From: CANHBY01 sp031374415
GTDB lineage: Bacteria > Pseudomonadota > Gammaproteobacteria > Burkholderiales > Burkholderiaceae_C
DNA length: 20,607 bases
Direction of reading: 5' to 3'
NCBI GenBank assembly: GCA_031374415.1
Contig: JANMGB010000380.1
Span: 1-20,607 of the forward strand
The notes under the pieces were generated by a model. The model did no database searches and was not told the DNA's origin. It saw nothing but the letters and a program-made list of their open reading frames with translations. This document shows positions 15,006-20,607 of the stretch, piece by piece. Every line of letters begins with the position of its first letter. The first letter of the stretch is position 1. A program made the position numbers and the translations under genes.

Positions 15006-15365
15006 ATGGAAGAAAATGATGTCGTCACCGCACTCAGTGCACTGGCCCACGGAATCCGCCTGAGGGTGTTTCGGCTCCTGGTGGTGGCGGGGTCAAAGGG
15101 CTTGACCCCGGGTGTGCTGTCCGAAGAGACGGGGGTGCCCAGTACCACCTTGTCTTTTCACCTCAAAGAGCTGGCCCATGCGGGATTGGTCAGTCACGAG
15201 CGCGACGGCCGGCACCTCATCTACCGGGCCTCGTTCGATCACATGAACAGACTACTCAGTTACCTCATGGCCCATTGTTGTGAGGGGCAGGCTTGTCTCG
15301 ACGCCATGCTTTGTCAGGGCGATCAGCCGTCCGAACAGACACGAGACCAACGACAGTCACCTTGA
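15006..15365 (+). CDS. arsR: ArsR-family arsenite-responsive repressor
   Basis: A 119-residue ArsR/SmtB winged-helix repressor. The helix-turn-helix lies at about 32-60 (LTPGVLSEETGVPSTTLSFHLKEL) and the wing at about 62-75 (VSHERDGRHLIYR). The classical ELCVCDL metal site in the recognition region is absent. Instead Cys91, Cys92, Cys97 and Cys103 cluster at the C-terminal end (HCCEGQAC), which resembles the C-terminal As(III) site described for the Acidithiobacillus ferrooxidans type of ArsR. It probably represses its own operon and releases DNA upon binding arsenite. It is divergent from chrA, and arsC follows 15 bases downstream. Confidence 0.92.
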   Translation: MEENDVVTALSALAHGIRLRVFRLLVVAGSKGLTPGVLSEETGVPSTTLSFHLKELAHAGLVSHERDGRHLIYRASFDHMNRLLSYLMAHCCEGQACLDAMLCQGDQPSEQTRDQRQSP

Positions 15366-15380
15366 ACCAGGAAAGATGGC

Positions 15381-15875
15381 ATGACCACCAACGTCTTAAT
15401 TCTATGTACCCACAATTCGGCGCGCAGCGTGCTCAGCGAGGGCATGCTCAACCACTGGGCCCAAAAGCTGGGGAAGGATGTCTGCGCCTACAGCGCGGGC
15501 AGTTCGCCAAGCGGTCGCTTGAATCCCTTGGCCCTGGAGGTCTTGTCAAACGCAAAGGTTGATGTGGCCGGCTATCGCAGCAAGAGCTGGGACGAGTTCG
15601 TTGGAGCCAGTGCGCCTGAGATGCGGATCGTCATCACCGTCTGTGACAGCGCTGCGTCCGAGCAATGCCCTTTCTGGCCTGGCAGTCCTGTGCAGGTGCA
15701 CTGGGGCTATGCGGACCCATCGAATGCCAGCGGCGGCGAAGAGGGCAAGCGCTTGGCATTTGAGCTCACCCGACAAGCGATTGGCTATCGGATGCTCCAG
15801 TTGCTGCAGTTGCCTTTGGAGCGCTTGGACAACATCGCGTTGCAGCGGGCCTTGAACGACATCTGTGCGAGCTGA
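15381..15875 (+). CDS. arsC: Arsenate reductase, low-molecular-weight phosphatase type
   Basis: A 164-residue arsenate reductase of the LMW protein tyrosine phosphatase fold, reducing arsenate to arsenite. The P-loop is CTHNSAR (Cys9 to Arg15, C-x5-R). The redox pair Cys88 and Cys96 lies in VCDSAASEQCP, and the catalytic Asp is probably Asp112 in YADP. SKSWDEF (67-73) is also typical. These three Cys support the thioredoxin- or glutathione-linked relay, although the electron donor cannot be told. It has a good ribosome site (AGGAAAG) five bases before ATG and follows arsR directly. Confidence 0.93.
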   Translation: MTTNVLILCTHNSARSVLSEGMLNHWAQKLGKDVCAYSAGSSPSGRLNPLALEVLSNAKVDVAGYRSKSWDEFVGASAPEMRIVITVCDSAASEQCPFWPGSPVQVHWGYADPSNASGGEEGKRLAFELTRQAIGYRMLQLLQLPLERLDNIALQRALNDICAS

Positions 15876-15882
15876 GTCCGCC

Positions 15883-16563
15883 ATGAATCGACTGTCTCAA
15901 CGACTCTTGGCCGAAGGCCTGGGCACTGCGTGGCTTCTGACCATCGTCATTGGCAGTGGCGTCATGGCCGAGCAGCTGGCTGGCGGCAACGTGGCCATCG
16001 CTTTGCTCGGCAACACATTGGCCACAGTGTGGGGCTTGTATTTTCTGATTCACAGTTTGGGCCCCACCAGCGGCGCGCATTTCAACCCGGCGGTGTCCTT
16101 GGTGATGTCGATTCGCGGCGAGCTGTCCTGGGCCGACTTGCTGCCTTATGTCGTGGTGCAGCTGGTGGGGGCCGCTTGCGGCGCGTGGCTGGTCCACGCC
16201 ATGTTTGATTTGTCGGTCATGCAGTGGTCGACCAAAGTGCGAGTGGGTCCGTCACTGTGGTTGGCCGAGGGGGTTGCGACTGCCGGTCTGTTGTTGGTCA
16301 TTTTGAGAGCACCCAAGGGGCGTGCGCCGGCGCTGGTCGCCAGCTACATCGGGGCGGCGTGCTGGTTTACCGCGTCAACCTCGTTTGCCAACCCGGCGGC
16401 TGCATTCGGTCGGATGTTTTCTGACACGTTTTCGGGCATTGCCCCCGCGAGCGTACTTGGATTCGTCCTGGCCGAGCTGGCGGGCGCACTGATCGGACTC
16501 GGAATTCACCGTGCACTGGGCGAGCCGGTTACAGCGGCGCCCAGCGCCACTGTCTCTGAATAG
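15883..16563 (+). CDS. Aquaporin/MIP-family channel, AqpS-like
   Basis: A 226-residue six-helix major intrinsic protein. Both half-helix motifs are present: HFNPAVS (NPA 68-70) and FANPAAAF (NPA 170-172). The Arg that directly follows the second NPA in classical water channels is Ala173 here, and Arg177 lies four residues later, in a segment (RMFSDTFSGIAP) like that of arsenic-operon channels. In Sinorhizobium meliloti an aquaporin (AqpS) in the ars operon replaces an arsenite pump and lets arsenite made by ArsC leave down its gradient; the same role is inferred here because no arsB or acr3 is in the window. The ATG at 15883 is seven bases after arsC; an in-frame ATG at 15865 would overlap arsC. 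Confidence 0.88.
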   Translation: MNRLSQRLLAEGLGTAWLLTIVIGSGVMAEQLAGGNVAIALLGNTLATVWGLYFLIHSLGPTSGAHFNPAVSLVMSIRGELSWADLLPYVVVQLVGAACGAWLVHAMFDLSVMQWSTKVRVGPSLWLAEGVATAGLLLVILRAPKGRAPALVASYIGAACWFTASTSFANPAAAFGRMFSDTFSGIAPASVLGFVLAELAGALIGLGIHRALGEPVTAAPSATVSE

Positions 16564-16713
16564 AACACTCTGTCGGCCCTGAAGGGGCGACGATTCACTT
16601 GTTCGGTCACGACGAGTCGATGGTCTCCATGGGCACCTCGCGTCAATGCGCTCTGGTGGTCGTCGGACAAGGTTTGATTGAAGGCCGTGCTGCGTTCAGT
16701 TTGGGCTCGCTCT

Positions 16714-17181
16714 TCATCTCGTTGCTGAGGGTTTGAAGGTTGTGCCGCCGAGCTTGTCGCCGGCTTTCAAGCCGCGCTTGGCAAACCATCCTTTGTGCAT
16801 TTCCAGCACATAGCGCACTGGCCTCTCGGAGCAATGGGAGTCCTCAGTCTCGGGCGCCATGTCTTCAATGTTGATGATGCGGCCGTCGTCGGAGATGAAG
16901 GCTGCTGAAAGCGGCAACGGTGTGTTCTTCATCCAGAAGCACTGCTTGGCGGGGACTTCAAAAACAAACAGCATGCCCTCGTTGACTCCCATTTCGCGCC
17001 GATACATGAGACCCATCTGACGCTCCTGCGCCGAGTCCGCCACCATGGCTTTGATGGTGTGAATACCGGCGCTCAGTTGCACGGTGGGAAGTGATTGGGG
17101 TTGCTCATCCCGTGCCTGGGCGGCACTGCACAGCCCCAGCAGGCAGGCCCAGAAAATTGCAGCTTTCTTGATGTGAATCAT
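16714..17181 (-). CDS. Exported DUF192 protein
   Basis: A 155-residue protein with a signal peptide (residues 1-23, ending AAQA) and a DUF192 domain. Family motifs are visible: QERQMGLMYRREMGVNEGMLFVFE, CFWMKNTPLPLSAAFISDDG, IVNI-like INIEDMAP, and VRYVLEMHKGWFAKRGLKAGDKL. DUF192 proteins are small beta-rich periplasmic or secreted proteins of unknown function. The start is the first ATG, which gives a proper signal peptide, but no strong ribosome site is seen. It stands alone, facing away from ccoI and convergent with the ars operon, with 150 bases of non-coding DNA before the aquaporin stop. Confidence 0.88.
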   Translation of the reverse strand: MIHIKKAAIFWACLLGLCSAAQARDEQPQSLPTVQLSAGIHTIKAMVADSAQERQMGLMYRREMGVNEGMLFVFEVPAKQCFWMKNTPLPLSAAFISDDGRIINIEDMAPETEDSHCSERPVRYVLEMHKGWFAKRGLKAGDKLGGTTFKPSATR

Positions 17182-17304
17182 GTGATGTTCAGCCCAAGGC
17201 GATTAAGTTCAAGGCGTTGCTTCTTTCGTCTTCTATTGTCTCGCGACCAGGCATGTCGTCTGGTGGACACACACGCCCTTGCTTCTTTGCCAGCAAACAT
17301 TCGA

Positions 17305-17407
17305 CCGACCTGAAGGTCGGTGTGCAGCATGTTGGAAGGGGTTTGCATCCCCTACCTTCGAATCGCCCCTTCGGGGCTCTCCGGCCTGAAGGCCGGGGTT
17401 TCAAACC
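17305..17407. repeat. REP-like cluster of short hairpins upstream of ccoI
   Basis: Five adjacent stem-loops lie in about 100 bases. CCGACC-TGAA-GGTCGG (17305-17320) and CCGGCC-TGAA-GGCCGG (17381-17396) have the same 6-bp stem and loop but differ by a paired A-T to G-C change. Between them are GGGG-TTTGCAT-CCCC (17338-17352), with GTAG on the minus strand next to it, and GCCCC-TTC-GGGGC (17365-17377). GGTTT-C-AAACC (17397-17407) follows. A related CCTGAAGGGG sequence occurs at 16576-16585. Bounded palindromes with an adjacent GTAG recall bacterial REP elements. Confidence 0.65.
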
Positions 17408-17422
17408 TATGTCAGTTTTTTT

Positions 17423-19711
17423 ATGAGTTTCGCCAGTTTGTCTGATTCTGCAATGCCCGAGAAGTGGCTGGCGCTTGACACCCCGCAGGGGCAGGCGGGC
17501 TTCACGCGTTGTGAAGACGGGCAGGGTGGTCAAGCGCCGATCAGAGTGTCACATTTTCAGGTGTCCGGCCTGTACTGCGCCGCCTGCTCGACCCTCATCG
17601 AGGCCGCTTTATTGGCTTTGCCGGGTGTCGTGTCTGCCGAAGTCAACGCCAGCAGCTTGCATGCCGTCGTGCGTTGGGTTGCCGGCCAGGTGCGGCCATC
17701 GGCCATGGTGGCGGCTGTTCAACAGGCCGGCTATAGCGCGGCGCCTGACATCGCGCTCAGCGCCCGCGATCTGCGCCAACGCGAACACCGGCAGATGCTC
17801 TGGCGCTTGTTTGTGGCCGGCTTTTGCATGATGCAAATCATGATGTACGCCACGCCGGTATACCTTGCCTCTGAGGGTGACATGAGCCCCGACATTCAAC
17901 GGCTGCTGAATTGGGCGGGATGGGTGCTGGCGCTTCCAGTTCTTCTGTTTGCTGCCGGGCCGTTTTGGCGTGGTGCATGGCGCAGTGTGCGCCAGCGCCG
18001 CATCAGCATGGATGTGCCCGTGGCGCTCGGGCTGGCCGTCACTTTCGTGGCCAGCACCGGCGCCACGTTTGATCCTGGCGGCTTGTGGGGCCAGGAGGTC
18101 TATTTCGATTCACTCAGCATGTTTGTGTTTTTCTTGCTGGCAGGTCGCTTTGTTGACATGCGCTTGCGGCACCGGATGGCGTCGCGCCTTGAGGCCTTGG
18201 TCGCTTGTTGGCCAGAATGGGTGCAGCGTCTGGACGCTGATGATCAAGCCACCCTTGTGAGTCCGCAGGCCTTGCGGCCCAATGACCGCGTTCGGATCTC
18301 AGTGGGCCAAGCGTTCGCGGCCGATGGATGGATCCTGCAAGGCCACACCCAGGCCGATGAAGCCTTGCTCAATGGTGAGTCGCTGCCCGTGCCCAAGGCC
18401 CCTGGCGACAAGGTGGTGGCTGGCAGTGTGAACCTGCAGGCCCCTGTGTTGATCCGGGTTGAACGGGTGGGCCAAGACACGCGCATGGAAGGCATCAAAT
18501 CCTTGATGCGCCAAGCGTTGGCGCAGCGGCCGCAGCTGGCGCAACTGGCCGACCGCTGGGCAGCGCTGTTTTTGTGGGTTGTGCTGGCGCTGGCGTTGGC
18601 GGGCGGGCTGGTCTGGTGGTGGATCGATCCCACGCGCGCGGTGTGGGTGGCGGTGTCCGTGTTGATCGTGACCTGCCCCTGTGCCTTGTCCCTGTCTGCG
18701 CCGTCGGCCTGGTTGAGTGCCGCCGGCACTTTGGCGCGCCACGGCGTGTTGTTGAACCGCTTCGAAGCCCTGGAGCCCTTGTCGCGCGTTGATCAGTTCA
18801 TTTTTGATAAAACAGGCACCCTCACAGAAGACCGCATGACTCTTGCCGCGACCCATGTTCAGCCCGGTGCGTCGGCTCAAAGTGCAGGCAGCTTGCTGCA
18901 AAGTGCCGCACAGCTGGCCCAAGCCTCCTCCCACCCCCTGTCCCGCGCGCTGGCGGCGGCGGCTTCGCCGGGTGACGGTGCAGGTGTCACATGGGGGGAC
19001 ATCCAGGAGCTGCCCGGTTGCGGCTTGCAAGCGCTTGATGCCAGCGGTGTCGCCTGGCGCCTGGGCTCCGCTGCCTGGGTGGGCGGCCAGGGGGTGGCTC
19101 CCGATCTGTCGCGGCGCTTGTTGTGGTTTGGGCCGGTCGACTCGCCTGTTGTAGCCTTTGAGTTTCAAGAAGTCTTGCGGCCCGATGCGGCCGCTACCGT
19201 CCGCAGTTTGCAATCCCTGGGTCTGAAGGTGTCGATCTTGTCGGGCGACCAGGCTGATCGGGTTGCCTTGGTTGCCCAGCAGCTGGGCATCACTGATTTT
19301 TTGGGGGCGGCCAGCCCCGAGGCCAAACTCACATTCGTCACCCAAGCCCAACAGGCTGGACATCGGGTGGCCATGATCGGTGATGGGCTCAACGACACCC
19401 CTGTCTTGGCGCAAGCGGAGGTGTCGTTTGCGGTGGCACACGGCGACAGTGTTCGGCTCACGCAGGCCCATGCCCACGCAGATGCCGTACTGTTGTCGAA
19501 TCGCCTGGACGATGTCGTGCAAGCCCACCGCATTGGGCTGCGGGCCGTGCGTGTGGTGCGTCAAAATTTGATCTGGGCCGCAGGCTACAACCTCTTGTGC
19601 ATCCCCTTGGCCTTGACGGGTTACCTGCCCCCGTGGGCTGCGGGACTGGGCATGGCGCTGAGCTCGCTGGGTGTGGTGCTCAATGCCCAACGCATCGCTT
19701 GGAGAAGCTGA
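17423..19711 (+). CDS. ccoI: Copper-transporting P1B-type ATPase CcoI/FixI (cbb3 oxidase assembly)
   Basis: A 762-residue P1B-type ATPase that moves copper across the inner membrane for cbb3-type cytochrome oxidase. An N-terminal HMA domain carries YCAAC (Cys52, Cys55). The transmembrane metal site is CPC (418-420), the phosphorylation site DKTGT (462-466), the SHP motif SSHPLSRAL, and the hinge GDGLNDTP. The actuator loop reads LNGES (316-320) where TGES is usual; the Glu is kept. Assignment to CcoI rather than CopA rests on ccoS directly downstream (TGATG overlap) and the single HMA domain. The ATG at 17423 follows seven T and has no Shine-Dalgarno site; ATG 17453 (MPEKW) is a possible alternative start. 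Confidence 0.92.
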   Translation: MSFASLSDSAMPEKWLALDTPQGQAGFTRCEDGQGGQAPIRVSHFQVSGLYCAACSTLIEAALLALPGVVSAEVNASSLHAVVRWVAGQVRPSAMVAAVQQAGYSAAPDIALSARDLRQREHRQMLWRLFVAGFCMMQIMMYATPVYLASEGDMSPDIQRLLNWAGWVLALPVLLFAAGPFWRGAWRSVRQRRISMDVPVALGLAVTFVASTGATFDPGGLWGQEVYFDSLSMFVFFLLAGRFVDMRLRHRMASRLEALVACWPEWVQRLDADDQATLVSPQALRPNDRVRISVGQAFAADGWILQGHTQADEALLNGESLPVPKAPGDKVVAGSVNLQAPVLIRVERVGQDTRMEGIKSLMRQALAQRPQLAQLADRWAALFLWVVLALALAGGLVWWWIDPTRAVWVAVSVLIVTCPCALSLSAPSAWLSAAGTLARHGVLLNRFEALEPLSRVDQFIFDKTGTLTEDRMTLAATHVQPGASAQSAGSLLQSAAQLAQASSHPLSRALAAAASPGDGAGVTWGDIQELPGCGLQALDASGVAWRLGSAAWVGGQGVAPDLSRRLLWFGPVDSPVVAFEFQEVLRPDAAATVRSLQSLGLKVSILSGDQADRVALVAQQLGITDFLGAASPEAKLTFVTQAQQAGHRVAMIGDGLNDTPVLAQAEVSFAVAHGDSVRLTQAHAHADAVLLSNRLDDVVQAHRIGLRAVRVVRQNLIWAAGYNLLCIPLALTGYLPPWAAGLGMALSSLGVVLNAQRIAWRS

Positions 19712-19890
19712 TGGACATTTTGTATCTCTTGGTGCCGCTGTCCGTGGTGTTGGTGCTCTTGATCATGGGGCTGTTTGCCTGGGCCTTGCAGGCGGGTCAG
19801 TTTGAGAGCCTTGAGCACGAAGGCCAGAGAATCCTGAGCCCCGAGACCGAGCTGACACCCGCACCGAGCCCGCCCGATGCTTCGCCCTAG
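19711..19890 (+). CDS. ccoS: cbb3-type cytochrome oxidase assembly protein CcoS
   Basis: A 59-residue single-pass membrane protein. It has the CcoS pattern: MDILYLLVPLSVVLVLLI, then WALQAGQFESLEHEGQRIL, and a polar tail. CcoS is needed for heme and copper insertion into the CcoN subunit. Its ATG overlaps the ccoI stop (TGATG), so the two are translationally coupled. The structural genes ccoNOQP, which often follow, do not begin in the remaining 717 bases. Confidence 0.93.
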   Translation: MDILYLLVPLSVVLVLLIMGLFAWALQAGQFESLEHEGQRILSPETELTPAPSPPDASP

Positions 19891-20007
19891 TACCCCCGTC
19901 TCAGTGGATTTGAAAGGTTGATTCAAAGGGTCGAACAGGGGGCGCATTGGCAGGTGGGGCGTGCATGAATGGAGTGCGCGCGGGCCTGCTGCGCCTCAGG
20001 CACCCTC

Positions 20008-20035
20008 CTGGATCCCCGCCTGCGCGGGGATGACG
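20008..20035. repeat. dRS3-like palindrome, copy 1
   Basis: Palindrome ATCCCCGC-CTGC-GCGGGGAT (20012-20031) within a 28-base unit that recurs inverted at 20155-20182. It follows the ATTCCC-N8-GGGAAT layout of neisserial dRS3 repeats with one paired change (C-G instead of T-A). Confidence 0.85.
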
Positions 20036-20138
20036 GGAGAAGGCGGGGATGACGGGAGAAGGCGGGGATGACGGGAGAAGGCGGGGATGACGGGAGAGGG
20101 CGGGGATGACGGGAGAAGGCGGAGATGACGGGCGCAGG
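20025..20138. repeat. Tandem array, six units of 19 bp
   Basis: Six contiguous 19-base units (CGGGGATGACGGGAGAAGG) start at 20025, 20044, 20063, 20082, 20101 and 20120. Units 1, 2, 3 and 5 are identical, unit 4 has one change, unit 6 has three. The first unit begins inside the right arm of the preceding palindrome, so the array appears to be an amplified palindrome edge. There are no unique spacers, so it is not a CRISPR array. Confidence 0.95.
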
Positions 20139-20154
20139 GTTTGGCATCTCACCA

Positions 20155-20182
20155 CGTCATTCCCGCGCAGGCGGGAATCCAG
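20155..20182. repeat. dRS3-like palindrome, copy 2 (inverted)
   Basis: Palindrome ATTCCCGC-GCAG-GCGGGAAT (20159-20178). It fits ATTCCC-N8-GGGAAT exactly. As a 28-base unit it is the reverse complement of 20008-20035 with two differences, which are paired with one another in the stem. Confidence 0.88.
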
Positions 20183-20247
20183 CAGCCTGTGTACTTCGCC
20201 GTAGCCCCTCAACAATTCAACCTTTCCAATCCACTGAGACCGGGTAC

Positions 20248-20518
20248 CAGGCGCACGCATTGCCTGCCGGGCTTGCCGCTACGATTTGCACACGACGCTG
20301 AAAGTATCGAAACTAGGATTCATCCTAAGTCTTTGATTTTAATAGTTTATTTTTGTCGCCGCTATGATTTAAACGCGACTCTGAAGCCACATGGCGCCGA
20401 CTTCGCTGTGAATCAATCCACGCGCTATGGCCCGGCAAGGCATTGCTCATCGGAGACGCCAGTGCCGCCCGTACGGCCAGGAGACACTAAAGATTGGACT
20501 GTTGTCGCCGATAACCTA
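20248..20518. other. Non-coding region at the right end
   Basis: No gene is supported. A relatively AT-rich stretch (about 20300-20375) holds a 14-base palindrome TAGGAT-TC-ATCCTA (20314-20327), which could be an operator. CAGGAGACA (20478-20486) looks like a ribosome-binding site, but the codons after it have no start and soon stop. No FNR/ANR box matching TTGAT-N4-ATCAA was found, although one might be expected near cbb3 genes. Confidence 0.45.
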
Positions 20519-20573
20519 GGGCCTGTTCGCAAACTCCTCGCCAGGCAGCAAACGGCCTCTTGAAGCGGTCTGC
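20519..20573 (-). repeat. Dispersed repeat, copy B (inverted copy at 7116-7171)
   Basis: The reverse complement of this 55-base segment matches 7116-7171. The plus-strand edge GGGCCTGTTCGCAAAC resembles an insertion-sequence terminal repeat, but no transposase is in view because the window ends at 20607. The same peptide frame (SSPGSKRPLEAVC) is open here on the plus strand through the window end. Confidence 0.75.
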
Positions 20574-20607
20574 TTTGTAGCAAATGCTCGCAATACCGAC
20601 CGGTATT

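Larger units (their letters stand above)
19890..20247. repeat. Composite nested inverted-repeat element after ccoS
   Basis: The outer arms are 19898-19921 and 20217-20240: 24 bases, inverted, with one mismatch. Similarity extends outward (GTACCC) to 19890 and 20247. The left arm starts at the ccoS stop codon. Inside are an inner inverted pair of palindromes and a tandem array, listed separately. The whole looks like a MITE-like insertion or a local inverted duplication; no target-site duplication or transposase is visible. Confidence 0.75.

Noticed and set aside
14940..15050. N-terminal extension of chrA to an upstream ATG at 15050
   Set aside because: It would overlap arsR and the promoter region and add 37 residues not typical of ChrA; the ATG at 14939 has a ribosome site.
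18299..19690. Long minus-strand open frame (463 codons) across ccoI
   Set aside because: It is antisense to a gene with complete P-type ATPase motifs; its translation is rich in Gln, His and Arg and matches no family, as expected for a GC-rich shadow frame.
19911..19927. TTGATTCAA near the ccoS end as an FNR/ANR box
   Set aside because: The second half-site ATCAA at the required four-base spacing is absent; TTGATTCAA here is only part of the inverted-repeat arm and adjoining bases.
19890..20182. Possible CRISPR array from regular 19-bp repeats
   Set aside because: The units are contiguous with no unique spacers and no cas genes are nearby; it is a simple tandem repeat.
20141..20563. Plus-strand open frame of 140 codons at the right end
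   Set aside because: It begins inside the dRS3-like palindrome region, crosses the outer inverted-repeat arm and ends in the dispersed repeat; no family resemblance and no ribosome site.

Overview
The window looks like chromosomal DNA of a Gram-negative betaproteobacterium, most likely Burkholderiales and probably Comamonadaceae. This is inferred from high GC, gene content (thioredoxin-type arsC with an aquaporin, long-form chrA, homogentisate dioxygenase, ccoI-ccoS) and protein style; no rRNA or tRNA marker is present to confirm it.

Layout. 1-863: the 3' end of an unrecognised membrane-anchored protein, then an exported thermonuclease. 1049-7051: a five-gene plus-strand envelope or exopolysaccharide operon (MOP flippase, GT2, GT4, membrane GT2, and a WecG/TagA-type glycosyltransferase fused to a C-terminal STAS domain), tightly spaced with overlapping stops and starts. 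7274-9046 (minus): a large lipoprotein with three 55-residue repeats, a Pro-Ala linker coded by a hexanucleotide microsatellite, and a DUF1996 domain, ending in a strong terminator. 9047-9566 holds no gene. 9567-10391 (minus) apaH diverges from a CorC/HlyC-type CBS-domain membrane protein (10441-11748). 11822-13494: hmgA overlapping a small exported DUF2845 protein.

13566-16563 is a metal(loid) resistance island: chrA (minus) is divergent from arsR-arsC-aquaporin, with a 66-bp AT-rich intergenic region carrying a palindrome that could serve both directions. The likely logic is arsenate reduction by ArsC, arsenite exit through the aquaporin channel, and derepression when arsenite binds the cysteines of ArsR. 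16714-17181 (minus) is an exported DUF192 protein. 17423-19890 is ccoI-ccoS, the copper ATPase and small assembly factor for cbb3 oxidase; a cluster of REP-like hairpins lies directly before ccoI.

The last 717 bases hold no supported gene. They contain a nested palindromic composite: outer 24-bp inverted repeats starting at the ccoS stop codon, inner 28-bp dRS3-like palindromes, and a 6 x 19-bp tandem array. At the far end is a 55-bp sequence that recurs inverted at 7116-7171. No phage, CRISPR, toxin-antitoxin or complete insertion sequence was seen. The most unusual items are the glycosyltransferase-STAS fusion, the composite repeat after ccoS, the covarying hairpins before ccoI, and the dispersed 55-bp repeat.
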